From: Proteiniclasticum sp043951855
GTDB taxonomy: Bacteria > Bacillota > Clostridia > Clostridiales > Clostridiaceae
Direction: 5' to 3'
Assembly (NCBI RefSeq): GCF_043951855.1
Contig: NZ_JBINJW010000001.1
Span: forward strand, 372,001-436,000
Length of the DNA: 64,000 bases
In this document: positions 24,339-32,248 of the stretch, in pieces
Position numbering within the stretch: the stretch's first letter is position 1
Layout of the letters: every line of letters starts with the position of its first letter
Translations under genes and position numbers: made by a program
The notes under the pieces: model-generated
What the model was told of the DNA's origin: nothing
What the model saw: the letters and a program-made list of their open reading frames with translations, nothing else
Database searches by the model: none

Positions 24339-25022
24339 ATGAGAAAAAGTAAATTTAGCAGTGCAGTTAAAATTGAGTACGTAGAAAAGTATCTGAGAGG
24401 GCAGATAAGCATTAGTGGTATCTGTAATAAGTTAAGGGTAGGATCTTCCACAGTTGAACTTTGGGTAAGAAAGTATAATACTTTTGGATCATCGGCTATC
24501 GACAAAGGGCGTGTCAACACAAGATATTCCAAGGAGCTTAAGTGCTTAGCAGTACAGGACTATCTTACTGGTAAAGGAAGTCTTAATGATGTATGTCATA
24601 AGTATAAAATTAGAAGCACTTGGCAGCTCAGAGAGTGGATAAAACTGTATAATGGTCATAAAGTACTCCGTTCCACCGGAGGCAAAGGGAGTGAAATCTA
24701 TATGACCAAAGGACGTAGCACTTCATTGGATGAACGAATCGAAATAGTGAGCTATTGTATCGCACATAACAGAGACTATACTGCAACGATGGAGAAATAC
24801 GGGGTATCCTATCAGCAGATCTACAGCTGGGTTTCCAAGTATGAGAAAAATGGTGTAGAGGGTCTCGTCGACAGACGAGGAAAGAGCAAGACACAGGAAG
24901 AAATGACTGAAGTCGAGCGCTTGCGCGCTGAAAAGAAGCTGATGCAGGCTGAAATCGAGCAGAAATCGATGGAGATCGACCTCCTAAAAAAACTCGAGGA
25001 ACTGGAAAGGAGGCGACGCTAA
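24339..25022 (+). CDS. IS150-group transposase OrfA (helix-turn-helix protein)
   Basis: A 227-residue DNA-binding protein with three helix-turn-helix-like units (about residues 8-55, 62-110 and 128-175). The C-terminal coiled coil or leucine zipper is rich in Glu, Leu and Lys (MTEVERLRAEKKLMQAEIEQ). It binds the IS ends and dimerises with the OrfAB product. It is longer than the roughly 170 residues of IS150 OrfA. AGGAG lies eight bases before the ATG. Translation can shift -1 at A7 near codon 217 to give OrfAB. Confidence 0.9.
   Translation: MRKSKFSSAVKIEYVEKYLRGQISISGICNKLRVGSSTVELWVRKYNTFGSSAIDKGRVNTRYSKELKCLAVQDYLTGKGSLNDVCHKYKIRSTWQLREWIKLYNGHKVLRSTGGKGSEIYMTKGRSTSLDERIEIVSYCIAHNRDYTATMEKYGVSYQQIYSWVSKYEKNGVEGLVDRRGKSKTQEEMTEVERLRAEKKLMQAEIEQKSMEIDLLKKLEELERRRR
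24986..24992 (+). promoter_or_regulatory. A7 slippery site for -1 ribosomal frameshift
   Basis: In the orfA frame the codons are CTA AAA AAA, so a -1 slip on A-AAA-AAA joins orfA to the downstream orfB frame. That frame is open from here to 25909 and has no good start codon of its own near its beginning. Confidence 0.7.
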
Positions 25023-25909
25023 GCGGAGTCCGTCAGGAACCGCTGTATCTAGCTATAAAGGAACTACATGAAGAAAAGGCATATCCCATTGAAAGGTTAT
25101 GCAAAATACTGAATCTCAACAGATCCTCGTACTACAAATGGCTTCGGAGAAAGAAGAGCACCAGAGAAATCGAGAATGAGGATATTGTGCATAAACTCGC
25201 GACTCTGTACGGTAAGCACAAGGGTGTATATGGTTATAGAAGACTCAGAGATGAACTCAAAGAAGAATGTGGAACCATATGCTCCTATGGCCGCATATAC
25301 AGGCTGACAAGCCTTGTCGGCTTGAAGTCGGTCATCCGACGAAAGCGACCTGCCTATCGCCGCTCGACTCCTGAGGTTACAGCGGAAAATATACTGAACA
25401 GAAACTTCACCGCTGAAAAACTCAATGAGAAGTGGCTGACCGATGTGACTGAGATGAAGTACGGCGATGGCAGGAAACTCTATCTCAGTGCAATCTTTGA
25501 CCTTAAGGATAATGCGATCATTTCCTTTGCAATTGGTGCAAGCAACAACAACAAACTGGTTTTCGACACATTTGATCTTGCAGTCAAAAAATATCCTGAT
25601 GCCCAACCACTGTTTCACAGTGACCGCGGTTTTCAGTATACCAACAAGAAGTTCAAGGAAAAACTTGATCAAGCCGGCATGGTGCAGAGCATGTCGCGCG
25701 TGGGACGCTGCATCGATAATGGTCCTATGGAGGGGTTCTGGGGAATCCTGAAGTCTGAAATGTACTATCTGAATGAGTTCCGTACCTATCATGAACTTCA
25801 GGAAGCCATCATCAAGTTCATTCATACATATAACTACGAACGCAGACAGAAGAGGCTCGATATCCTTGCGCCTATGTCTTACCGTGCTATCCTGGAAAAG
25901 GCAGCATAG
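24992..25909 (+). CDS. IS150-group transposase OrfB (DDE integrase, made as OrfAB)
   Basis: About 305 codons in the -1 frame relative to orfA. An N-terminal HTH_21-like part (YPIERLCKILNLNRSSYYKWL) is followed by the rve integrase core. The catalytic residues are visible: Asp in WLTDVTEMKY, Asp in HSDRGFQYT, and Glu in IDNGPMEGFWGILKSE, with the YNYERRQKRL end. The first in-frame GTG (25187) lies about 65 codons in, so expression by frameshift is the likely route. No internal stop or frameshift damage is seen. Confidence 0.88.
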   Translation, partial: TRGTGKEATLSGVRQEPLYLAIKELHEEKAYPIERLCKILNLNRSSYYKWLRRKKSTREIENEDIVHKLATLYGKHKGVYGYRRLRDELKEECGTICSYGRIYRLTSLVGLKSVIRRKRPAYRRSTPEVTAENILNRNFTAEKLNEKWLTDVTEMKYGDGRKLYLSAIFDLKDNAIISFAIGASNNNKLVFDTFDLAVKKYPDAQPLFHSDRGFQYTNKKFKEKLDQAGMVQSMSRVGRCIDNGPMEGFWGILKSEMYYLNEFRTYHELQEAIIKFIHTYNYERRQKRLDILAPMSYRAILEKAA

Positions 25910-25992
25910 AAAATGAGTCCCATCGAAGTGATGGAACTCAATAATTATTTTTGTTATTTATACTGTCTACTTGACTTAGAGCGGTTCAAAAT

Positions 25993-26010
25993 CTCCTTTG
26001 CTTTTTGTGT
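25993..26010 (+). repeat. right arm of disrupted higBA terminator
   Basis: CTCCTTTGCTTTTTGTGT pairs with 24241-24258 with a single mismatch and contains the T-tract. It is now 1.7 kb away from its partner because of the IS. Confidence 0.75.
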
Positions 26011-26060
26011 ATTCGCTTTCAATCCCTGCACGCAGTCCAGATTAATTACCCGAACAATCT

Positions 26061-26086
26061 TATATTCTCCTCAAATCAGCCGATAG
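26061..26086 (+). promoter_or_regulatory. sigma D-type promoter of CZB chemoreceptor
   Basis: TATA (26061-26064), 14 bases, then GCCGATAG (26079-26086) fits the sigma D consensus with an imperfect -35. It lies about 107 bases upstream of the chemoreceptor start. Confidence 0.55.
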
Positions 26087-26192
26087 TAATAAGGTACAGA
26101 TAACATGTGACAGGAGTTCTTGAAGCAAAGGAAACGAAAAGACTCCGCGGTTCACATGAAACGAAATAAGCTGATGATAATGGAGGAATAAT

Positions 26193-27494
26193 ATGTTCAG
26201 GAAAAAATTGACCATGAACAAAATTGAAGATCAGATACAGACAGCAGCTCCCCAGAGCACTGAAGAGAACAGATACCAGGCGATTCTCCAAGACAAGGAG
26301 AAGTGCATTGTGTCCACCATGGGGGTGGTCAACGATCTTCTCCAGTATATGACCCGTCTTGATTATGTCAGAGAAATGATCATGGATGCCAATACCCAGG
26401 CGGAAATGATCCAGACCGTCGCTGCCAGCAGTGAAGAAATGACTGCAGCCACCGAGGACATCTCAAATTATGTCCAGAAATCCACTGACAACATGAGAAC
26501 CGCCCGCGGGGAAACCGATGCGGCCCTGGACAAGGTGGAAAAGACCTTCTCCAGCGTGGAAGAAAACATCAGCGAGATTGATGGTGTCAAAGGAATCATG
26601 GCTGAAGTCACAGAAGAAACCGTGAAGATCAACGAACTGGTCAACGTGATCAAATCCGTGGCGGACCAGACCAATCTTCTTTCTCTCAACGCTTCCATTG
26701 AGGCTGCCAGAGCCGGTGAAAACGGACGCGGCTTTGCCGTAGTGGCCAATGAAATCAAGAAGCTTGCAGAAAGCACCAAAGAGCAGGTGGATATCATAAG
26801 GAAGATCGTGGATGGACTCAATGAGAAAATCGAACGTGCTTCTGATGAAATCGGTCGTGTGGTGAACAGTTTCGCTGATTCCAAAGACTCCATCAATGAA
26901 GCCACCAGCGGCATCTTCCAGATCAGCGGCATGATGAGCACTGTGGAGTCCAGCTTCACTTCCATATCAGCCAATGTGGAAGAACAGACAGCCACCACCC
27001 AGGAAATTGCAGCCAACATCATGGAAATCAACGAGAAATCCGCCTTATTGAAGGAGAAGACCCATCACACCGGTCAGTCCTTCTATGACATCTCCCAGAA
27101 AATCGATGAAGTCAGGCTGAACGCCCTAGCCTATGCCAGCACAAAGGATCCGAAAACCCTTATAGACCTGGCTGTCACAGACCATCTCATGTGGAAATGG
27201 AGAATCTACAACATGATTCTCGGGTATGTGAGCCTGGACACAACCACTGTCGGAAACCATTCCTCCTGCAGGCTTGGGAAATGGATTGCGACCCTTGACC
27301 TGAGTGACAGTAAAATCAGCAGCATCATTAAAAGCATTGAAAAACCGCACAGCGAGATTCACGTAGGTGCAAAGAAGGCCATCGAAGCCTATGAAGCGGG
27401 CAACATCGACGCTGCAGAAAGGCTACTCAAGGACATCGAAAGAAACTCAGGTATTGCAGTGAATCACCTTTCTGAACTCAGGAAAATCATCTGA
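26193..27494 (+). CDS. soluble chemoreceptor with C-terminal CZB zinc-binding domain
   Basis: A 433-residue chemotaxis protein without membrane segments or signal peptide, so cytosolic. After a short N-terminus the signalling coiled coil spans about residues 60-310, with the tip DQTNLLSLNASIEAARAGENGRGFAVVANEIK. Residues about 325-430 form a chemoreceptor zinc-binding (CZB) domain with DHLMWKWR, HSSCRLGKWI and PHSEIHVGA, giving the His/Cys/His/His set. CZB receptors sense zinc or oxidants such as hypochlorous acid through the zinc-bound cysteine. GGAGG precedes the ATG. Transcription looks sigma D dependent. Confidence 0.92.
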   Translation: MFRKKLTMNKIEDQIQTAAPQSTEENRYQAILQDKEKCIVSTMGVVNDLLQYMTRLDYVREMIMDANTQAEMIQTVAASSEEMTAATEDISNYVQKSTDNMRTARGETDAALDKVEKTFSSVEENISEIDGVKGIMAEVTEETVKINELVNVIKSVADQTNLLSLNASIEAARAGENGRGFAVVANEIKKLAESTKEQVDIIRKIVDGLNEKIERASDEIGRVVNSFADSKDSINEATSGIFQISGMMSTVESSFTSISANVEEQTATTQEIAANIMEINEKSALLKEKTHHTGQSFYDISQKIDEVRLNALAYASTKDPKTLIDLAVTDHLMWKWRIYNMILGYVSLDTTTVGNHSSCRLGKWIATLDLSDSKISSIIKSIEKPHSEIHVGAKKAIEAYEAGNIDAAERLLKDIERNSGIAVNHLSELRKII

Positions 27495-27567
27495 TCCCGT
27501 TCCTTCAATGAAAATAAACAGAAACCCCTATGGTCCTGATCCACTAGCGTACAAGGATCCTAGGGAG

Positions 27568-27613
27568 ATGCCGCTGTAAAGCCAAAAGAAATGGTTTTAC
27601 AGCGGCATTTTTC
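27568..27613 (+). terminator. terminator after CZB chemoreceptor gene
   Basis: ATGCCGCTGTAAA and TTTACAGCGGCAT pair over 13 bp with an inner CCA/TGG pair and run into TTTTTCTTT. A strong intrinsic terminator. Confidence 0.9.
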
Positions 27614-27651
27614 TTTGATTGATAGAAATATTTTAAAATATCTGCAGAAAA

Positions 27652-27683
27652 TAGTTGAAAAGTAGACTAAATTAGTTTATGAT
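27652..27683 (+). promoter_or_regulatory. promoter with MarR operator copy 1
   Basis: TAGTTGAAAAGTAGACTAA (27652-27670) contains the -35 box TTGAAA (27655-27660). Exactly 17 bases later is TATGAT (27678-27683). A repressor bound here would cover the -35 box of the FMN reductase-VOC operon. Confidence 0.75.
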
Positions 27684-27693
27684 GGATTCAAGT

Positions 27694-27712
27694 TAGTTGA
27701 AAAGTGGACTAA
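27694..27712 (+). promoter_or_regulatory. MarR operator copy 2
   Basis: TAGTTGAAAAGTGGACTAA differs from copy 1 at one base and starts 42 bp (about four helical turns) after it, over the early transcribed region. Confidence 0.7.
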
Positions 27713-27749
27713 TTAAATCAAAAATATATAAATTATATGGAGGAACATC

Positions 27750-28304
27750 ATGAAAATAGGAATAATTGTAGGTAGCGTTAGAGAAGGAAGAAATGGAGAT
27801 GCCGTTGGAAAGTGGATGTATGACTTTGCCAGCAGCAGAAAGGACGAAGATGTGGAATATGAACTGGTAGATCTCAAGGACTACAATCTTCCCTTCTTAG
27901 GCGCAGAAACCAATGAGCATCAGATGGCAGCCATCGGTGCATGGCTTGGAAAGATCGCATCTTTCGACGGATACGTGTTTGTCACCCCTGAGTACAACCG
28001 TTCAGTAGGTGGAGCATTCAAGAATGCACTGGACTATCTGGATGGAGAAATCAGAAACAAAGCTGTAGGTTATGTCGGATACGGCGGTCTTGGTGGAGCA
28101 TTCGCTATACAGTCTCTGAGAGGAATCAACGCAGAGCGTTCACTCGCTTCTGTACGAACCATGGTCTCCTTCTCCCTGATGACAGACTTTGAAAACTTCT
28201 CGGTATTTACGCCAGCCCCCTATCATGAAGTGAACGCCAACACCATGCTGGATGAAGTGATCCTCTGGTCCAGAGCTTTTGAAACCATCAGGAAGGTGAG
28301 CTGA
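27750..28304 (+). CDS. NADPH-dependent FMN reductase family protein
   Basis: A 184-residue flavodoxin-like reductase. The N-terminal IIVGSVREGRNGDAVGKW is the FMN phosphate loop; VTPEYNRSVGGAFKNALDYL and YVGYGGLGGAFAIQSLRGI are family signatures. Such enzymes reduce quinones, azo dyes or flavins. It is the first gene of an operon with a CatE-like dioxygenase and lies behind a promoter carrying two copies of the operator also found before the downstream MarR gene. This points to quinone or electrophile stress, as in the MhqR/YodB-type regulons of Bacillus. GGAGG precedes the ATG. Confidence 0.9.
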   Translation: MKIGIIVGSVREGRNGDAVGKWMYDFASSRKDEDVEYELVDLKDYNLPFLGAETNEHQMAAIGAWLGKIASFDGYVFVTPEYNRSVGGAFKNALDYLDGEIRNKAVGYVGYGGLGGAFAIQSLRGINAERSLASVRTMVSFSLMTDFENFSVFTPAPYHEVNANTMLDEVILWSRAFETIRKVS

Positions 28305-29222
28305 TTGAAGAATATCCCCTATACCACTGGAAAGGCCAAACTGTCCAGTAGAACCCGTTTAGGGCTGGTCCATCTGAAAGTGAAGCATCTGAAACAGCAG
28401 ATCGGCTTCTATCGTGAAGTACTGAAGATGACGCTTCATGAAGAAAGCGAAGATCATGCGGTACTTGGAGACAAAAAGAAGCCTCTTCTCTATCTCAGAA
28501 GAGTGGATGAGCTCAGAAGATATCATGACACCACCGGAATGTACCACTTCGCCCTCTTGTATCCCAGTGAGAAAGAGCTCGCCAAAGCCATCGCCTGGCT
28601 CTTTGCCCTGAAATACCCCAATGCGCCCACCGATCACGGCATGTCGAAAACCACCTATCTCAAAGATCTGGAGGGAAATGACATTGAGCTTTATGTGCGA
28701 ACCGGAGAAAGAGGAAACTACATATCCAAAGACGGTGACCTGAAGTTTTTGTACACCGATGGCACCTTGACAGACGGAAGGGATCCTCTGGATCTTGACG
28801 ACTTATATGCAACCCTTCAGGAGAATGAAGCCATCGAAGCACCACTGGAAGACATGGACATGGGTCACATCCACCTTTACGGATCCAGCCTTTTCTCCAT
28901 GCTTACCTTCTACAGAGATATCATCGGCTTTGCTGAAGGGCTCATGATGACAAACTTTTCCATGGGCGATGTGGGTCTCGAAGAAAATCAGTACCATGTA
29001 GTCGCCTTCAATTCCTGGAAGCAGACAGATGTCCCCGCTCCGGAAGACGCAGCGGGCCTGGACTACTATACCCTGGTCCTTGCCGACAGAGAGGAGTATC
29101 TTTCTCTGAAGAACAGACTGGAAGAAGCACAGGTGGAGACCTTCATGGAAGAGGATGGAGAATATCTCTATGATCCTTCCCACATTAAAATCAGACTGGA
29201 AGTGGATACCGTAACAGCCTAG
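28305..29222 (+). CDS. two-domain VOC protein, catechol dioxygenase-like (CatE/MhqA type)
   Basis: A 305-residue protein of two vicinal-oxygen-chelate modules. The first starts near residue 19 (LGLVHLKVKHLKQQIGFYREVL), with YHFALLYPS and DLEGNDIELYVR. The second starts near 184 (MGHIHLYGSSLFSMLTFYRDIIGF). Metal-ligand candidates are H24, H78-type and E positions as in extradiol dioxygenases. It probably cleaves catechol- or hydroquinone-like compounds. The start is TTG immediately after the stop of the reductase gene, with AGGTGAG upstream, so the two are translationally coupled. Confidence 0.85.
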   Translation: MKNIPYTTGKAKLSSRTRLGLVHLKVKHLKQQIGFYREVLKMTLHEESEDHAVLGDKKKPLLYLRRVDELRRYHDTTGMYHFALLYPSEKELAKAIAWLFALKYPNAPTDHGMSKTTYLKDLEGNDIELYVRTGERGNYISKDGDLKFLYTDGTLTDGRDPLDLDDLYATLQENEAIEAPLEDMDMGHIHLYGSSLFSMLTFYRDIIGFAEGLMMTNFSMGDVGLEENQYHVVAFNSWKQTDVPAPEDAAGLDYYTLVLADREEYLSLKNRLEEAQVETFMEEDGEYLYDPSHIKIRLEVDTVTA

Positions 29223-29258
29223 GAAAGATGCGCTTCTTCGGATTCATCCGCTGGCTTT

Positions 29259-29290
29259 TAGTTGAAAAGTAGACAGATAGACGATATAAT
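29259..29290 (+). promoter_or_regulatory. marR promoter with operator copy 3
   Basis: TAGTTGAAAAGTAGAC (29259-29274) repeats the operator core. Its TTGAAA (29262-29267) is a -35 box with a perfect TATAAT (29285-29290) exactly 17 bases on. The layout is the same as at 27652, indicating autoregulation. Confidence 0.75.
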
Positions 29291-29304
29291 AACATCATCA
29301 TAAG

Positions 29305-29341
29305 AACAAGCTTTGAAGCCACAGGGCACTCAAAGCTTGTT
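29305..29341 (+). promoter_or_regulatory. 12-bp leader hairpin of marR transcript
   Basis: AACAAGCTTTGA and TCAAAGCTTGTT are perfect 12-bp arms around a 13-base loop, starting about 8 bases into the expected transcript and followed by TGTGC. It could stabilise the mRNA or act as an attenuator. Confidence 0.6.
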
Positions 29342-29406
29342 TGTGCAAAATGGTGACGCTTTCAGTTTGTGATACCAGCGTTAGATATGGAAAGGAGGAT
29401 GGAACA

Positions 29407-29853
29407 ATGAATTTTGAAATCATGGATGCGCTTTACACAAAGCTTCTGAAAATCAATCATCTAATGAGCTCAAGACTTGCCGACATCGCCAGAGAAGAGG
29501 ACCTGAACCCCTCGGAACTCATGATTGTTCTGGATGTGAAAAACAATCCTCATACAGATCTTCAGAGCGTCTGTGACAGACTGGGCATGAAGAAAAGCAC
29601 TGCATCCAAAGCCATCCGGAAACTCATCGAAGTTGGCTATATCGAAAACCATGTCTGTGAGACCGACCAGAGAAAAGTCTCTCTCATAGGGAATGAAAGC
29701 TCCTGCCATGAACTCTGTAAAGAAAGCACTCTGCTGAGCACATTCAAGGACATCGACAATCCAAAATATGACGTGGATGTGATTCTGCGTTCACTGGACG
29801 ATCTCCTGGAAATCCTATCTCCAGAAAGTACTGGGAAAAATGCGGAAGAATAG
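29407..29853 (+). CDS. MarR-family transcriptional regulator
   Basis: A 148-residue winged-helix regulator. The DNA-binding region holds LNPSELMIVLDVKNNPHTDLQSVCDRLGMKKSTASKAIRKLIEVGYI and the wing ENHVCETDQRKVSLIG, matching MarR. I chose ATG 29407 because AAGGAGG lies eight bases before it; an in-frame upstream start at 29341 lies inside the leader hairpin. The operator repeated at 27652, 27694 and 29259 is its likely binding site, so it should repress itself and the reductase-VOC operon. The inducer is probably an electrophile or phenolic compound; this is inference. Confidence 0.88.
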   Translation: MNFEIMDALYTKLLKINHLMSSRLADIAREEDLNPSELMIVLDVKNNPHTDLQSVCDRLGMKKSTASKAIRKLIEVGYIENHVCETDQRKVSLIGNESSCHELCKESTLLSTFKDIDNPKYDVDVILRSLDDLLEILSPESTGKNAEE

Positions 29854-29895
29854 ATGAGATGGACCTTGTGTCTATCAGAATATGAGTTTATACCT

Positions 29896-29925
29896 AAAAA
29901 GCGTTCCCATGGAATGCTTTTTTCT
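29896..29925 (+). terminator. terminator after marR
   Basis: AAAAAGC-TTCC and GGAA-GCTTTTTT pair around CATG with one mismatch, ending in TTTTTTC 40 bases after the marR stop. Confidence 0.85.
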
Positions 29926-30033
29926 TTGGCTCATACTACACAAGGCCCCTTGGCCCTGGCAGGCAGCAATACATCCAGGATGAAAATACGGATTCATCAC
30001 CTGTTCGCTCCATCAGCATCTCACTGAAACAGA

Positions 30034-30069
30034 GGAACCCTCCTATCACGCATAGGAGGGTTCTTTCTC
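30034..30069. terminator. terminator between marR and GNAT gene
   Basis: GAACCCTCCTA and TAGGAGGGTTC are perfect 11-bp arms around a 7-base loop, followed by TTTCTC on the plus strand. It lies 35 bases beyond the end of the convergent GNAT gene. Confidence 0.75.
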
Positions 30070-30103
30070 ATGTATGTACCGATTCATCTAGTAAGGTCCC
30101 GCT

Positions 30104-30667
30104 CTAAAGCTTCGGAAACCCTTCCTCATGCTTCATAAGCATTTCGCTGAGCTTCCTGTCCAGAAGATCCAGCGGATGGAGAAACACATCCACAAGAAGC
30201 TGCCCATCCAGCTGCTTTTCCTGACGGATCACTTCTCCATGAAGCTTTCTGTAATAAGGATTGGAAGGAGCAAAATGATGGTTATAGACCACCATCTTAT
30301 CTCTACCCAGGGTTCTGTATTCACGGATCAGATTCCTGAGTAGCATCAGAGAGATGCCTTTCCCCCGATGGTCTTCCTCCACCCAGAGACCGTTCAGTTC
30401 CATGGCATTTTCCGCATCCGTCTCTTCCGCAAAGGAACCGAAGGCAGCGCCAAGAAGCTGTCCATTCAGAAATGCGCCAAGAAGGATTCTTCTGTCCTCA
30501 TGCTCCTTCTCGCTTTGTGCCCATGCTGTGAAAAAACCCAGTTCATCCTCGAAGGAAAGTGCATGCTCCACTTTTCCTGCCAGCTCTTCCTGCCAGCATC
30601 GGACTTTAAGCTCTACAGCTGAGGAAACCTCCTCGGGTTGAAGCGTTCTAATTTCCACCATCTTCAT
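30104..30667 (-). CDS. GNAT-family N-acetyltransferase
   Basis: A 187-residue acetyltransferase. The acetyl-CoA motif A is visible as LNGLWVEEDHRGKGISLMLLRNLIREYR, followed by motif B-like MVVYNHHFAPSNPYYRKLHGEV. The substrate is not deducible. The second in-frame ATG (30661) has better spacing from AGGTG than the first (30667). It lies 20 bp after flgG on the same strand, so read-through from the flagellar operon is possible, but the function is unlikely to be flagellar. Confidence 0.85.
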   Translation of the reverse strand: MKMVEIRTLQPEEVSSAVELKVRCWQEELAGKVEHALSFEDELGFFTAWAQSEKEHEDRRILLGAFLNGQLLGAAFGSFAEETDAENAMELNGLWVEEDHRGKGISLMLLRNLIREYRTLGRDKMVVYNHHFAPSNPYYRKLHGEVIRQEKQLDGQLLVDVFLHPLDLLDRKLSEMLMKHEEGFPKL

Positions 30668-30687
30668 TCACCTGCCACCTGAAAATT

Positions 30688-31473
30688 CTAGAGTATGGTA
30701 TTGATGACTTCCAGCATCTCATCCGCTGTGGTCACGCTCTTGGCGTTGACCTGGTAGGCTCTCTGCGTGATGATCATATCCGTCATGCTGCCCACAAGAT
30801 CCACATTGGACTTTTCAAGGGCTCTCTGCCTTACAGATGCATAAGCGCCTTCTGGATTATCCAGAGAGTTCTGAAGTGGCGCATCATTTCCGGGAAGATA
30901 TTTTCCTTCCCCCAGTGAAATCAGCTGATCGCTGGAACCTGGCGTATAAAGGATGATTCTTCCTAAAGTCACGCCCTCACCATCAAGTCCCCTGCCTGAA
31001 ACCAGGCCGTCCTCGCTGATGCTGATGTCGCTTTCTTCGCCCCACTGGCTTTGTGGAAGATAGGTTTCCATGCTGAGCAGATTCCCCTTCTCATCTGTAA
31101 TGGAAGAGTCCCCGTTTTTCTGGAAAGCTCCGTTTCTTGTGAGCATCAGGTTCCCTTCAGGGTCCACCACCCCAAAGTATCCTCTGCCTTCCAGCGCCAG
31201 ATGAAACGGACCTTCAGAACCCACAACGGTTCCCTGGGTGTGGTTCGTCTTGGCATAGACCGCTCTTGATCCGATGCTTATGGATGCGTTCTGCGCATTC
31301 TGAGACAGCTGCACCTGATTTTCTCCCATTTCATTCCGGAGAAGCTCACTGAAGTTCACTTCTTTCTTCTTGTATCCATTGGTATCTGAGTTTGCAATCT
31401 GATCCGCCACATTATCCATGACCTTCTGGGCAGTTCTCATGCCGCTGGTTCCGATTTTAAGACCATTAAACAT
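30688..31473 (-). CDS. flgG: flagellar rod protein FlgG-like (FlhP type)
   Basis: A 261-residue axial protein of the flagellar rod/hook family. The N-terminal FNGLKIGTSGMRTAQKVMDNVADQIANSDTNGYKK and C-terminal DLVGSMTDMIITQRAYQVNAKSVTTADEMLEVINTIL are the paired helices that form the coiled core. As the last gene of the long operon next to a FlgF-like gene, it corresponds to B. subtilis flhP (distal rod). GGGGGA precedes the ATG. Confidence 0.9.
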   Translation of the reverse strand: MFNGLKIGTSGMRTAQKVMDNVADQIANSDTNGYKKKEVNFSELLRNEMGENQVQLSQNAQNASISIGSRAVYAKTNHTQGTVVGSEGPFHLALEGRGYFGVVDPEGNLMLTRNGAFQKNGDSSITDEKGNLLSMETYLPQSQWGEESDISISEDGLVSGRGLDGEGVTLGRIILYTPGSSDQLISLGEGKYLPGNDAPLQNSLDNPEGAYASVRQRALEKSNVDLVGSMTDMIITQRAYQVNAKSVTTADEMLEVINTIL

Positions 31474-31486
31474 CTATCCGTTCCCC

Positions 31487-32248
31487 CTAGTTTCTTCCGA
31501 TTTCATTGACGGTTTTCTGAAGTGTTTCATTAAGCACCGAAAGAACCCTCTGGTTGGACTGGAATTCTCTGGATACTTCCATCATCTTCACCATCTCATC
31601 CATGATGTTCACATTGGCGTTTTCAAGATAGCCCTGGGTCACTTCCGCATCACTTGCCATGGGGTTTCCGCCACCGGTCATGTAGATGCTCTCTCCTCGC
31701 ATTTCAAAAGCCGCTGTATCCTCGAAATCCGATACCATAAGGCGGATATCCGTACCGTTTATGTATCCCCTCTGGCTCACGGTGAGCACATCACCTGTCA
31801 CATAGATCTCCGTGGGATTTCCCTGCCCGTTGACGCCCATGACAGGATACCCTTCCTGGGTCACCAGCCTCTGGTCCTCACTGACTCTGAAATTACCGTT
31901 TCTTGTGAATCCCGTTTCCCCGTTCTCAAGAGCCAAGGTGAAAAAACCTCGTCCGTTCAAGGCAAGATCCGTGGCGCTTCCTGTCTCCTTCAGGGAACCC
32001 TGAGAGAAGCTGGTTACTGCACCATCCACTTCCGTGCCCAGGTTGATGCTGCCAAGATGCACTCTTCTGTTGTTGTCCCTTCCTCCAGCATGATTGTAGA
32101 GTTCATGCTCCTCCATGGTTCTCTGGATCAGGTCCTGCATCTTGTAGCCTGGCGTATTCACATTGGCCGCATTGGCAGAGTTGTTCTCCTGCCTCTTCTG
32201 CAGCACATTCATCTGTCTGGTCACATTATAAAGACTTCTGATAATCAT
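31487..32248 (-). CDS. flgF: flagellar rod protein FlgF-like (FlhO type)
   Basis: A 253-residue rod/hook family protein with the N-terminal block SANAANVNTPGYKMQDLI, central LALNGRGFFTL and GFTRNGNF, and C-terminal NVNIMDEMVKMMEVSREFQSNQRVL. Its position immediately before the FlgG-like gene fits FlgF (FlhO in B. subtilis), part of the proximal rod. GAGGAG, six bases before the ATG, lies within the end of the preceding small gene, so translation is coupled. Confidence 0.88.
   Translation of the reverse strand: MIIRSLYNVTRQMNVLQKRQENNSANAANVNTPGYKMQDLIQRTMEEHELYNHAGGRDNNRRVHLGSINLGTEVDGAVTSFSQGSLKETGSATDLALNGRGFFTLALENGETGFTRNGNFRVSEDQRLVTQEGYPVMGVNGQGNPTEIYVTGDVLTVSQRGYINGTDIRLMVSDFEDTAAFEMRGESIYMTGGGNPMASDAEVTQGYLENANVNIMDEMVKMMEVSREFQSNQRVLSVLNETLQKTVNEIGRN

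Larger units (their letters stand above)
24267..25988 (+). mobile_element. IS3-family (IS150-group) insertion sequence
   Basis: A 1722-bp element with TG...CA ends. The terminal inverted repeats (24267-24306 and the complement of 25949-25988) are identical at about 30 of 40 positions and share AAGTAGACA and AAATAACAAAA. AAA on each side (24264-24266 and 25989-25991) is a likely 3-bp target duplication, though in an A-rich context. It carries orfA and orfB in the +1 and -1 relation with an A7 slippery site, and the DDE residues are intact, so it may be active. It is inserted in the loop of the higBA terminator. Confidence 0.88.

Noticed and set aside
28305..29222. Plus-strand VOC gene as a glyoxalase I
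   Set aside because: The two-module length, coupling to an FMN reductase and shared MarR operator fit a CatE/MhqA-type dioxygenase better than single-module glyoxalase I.
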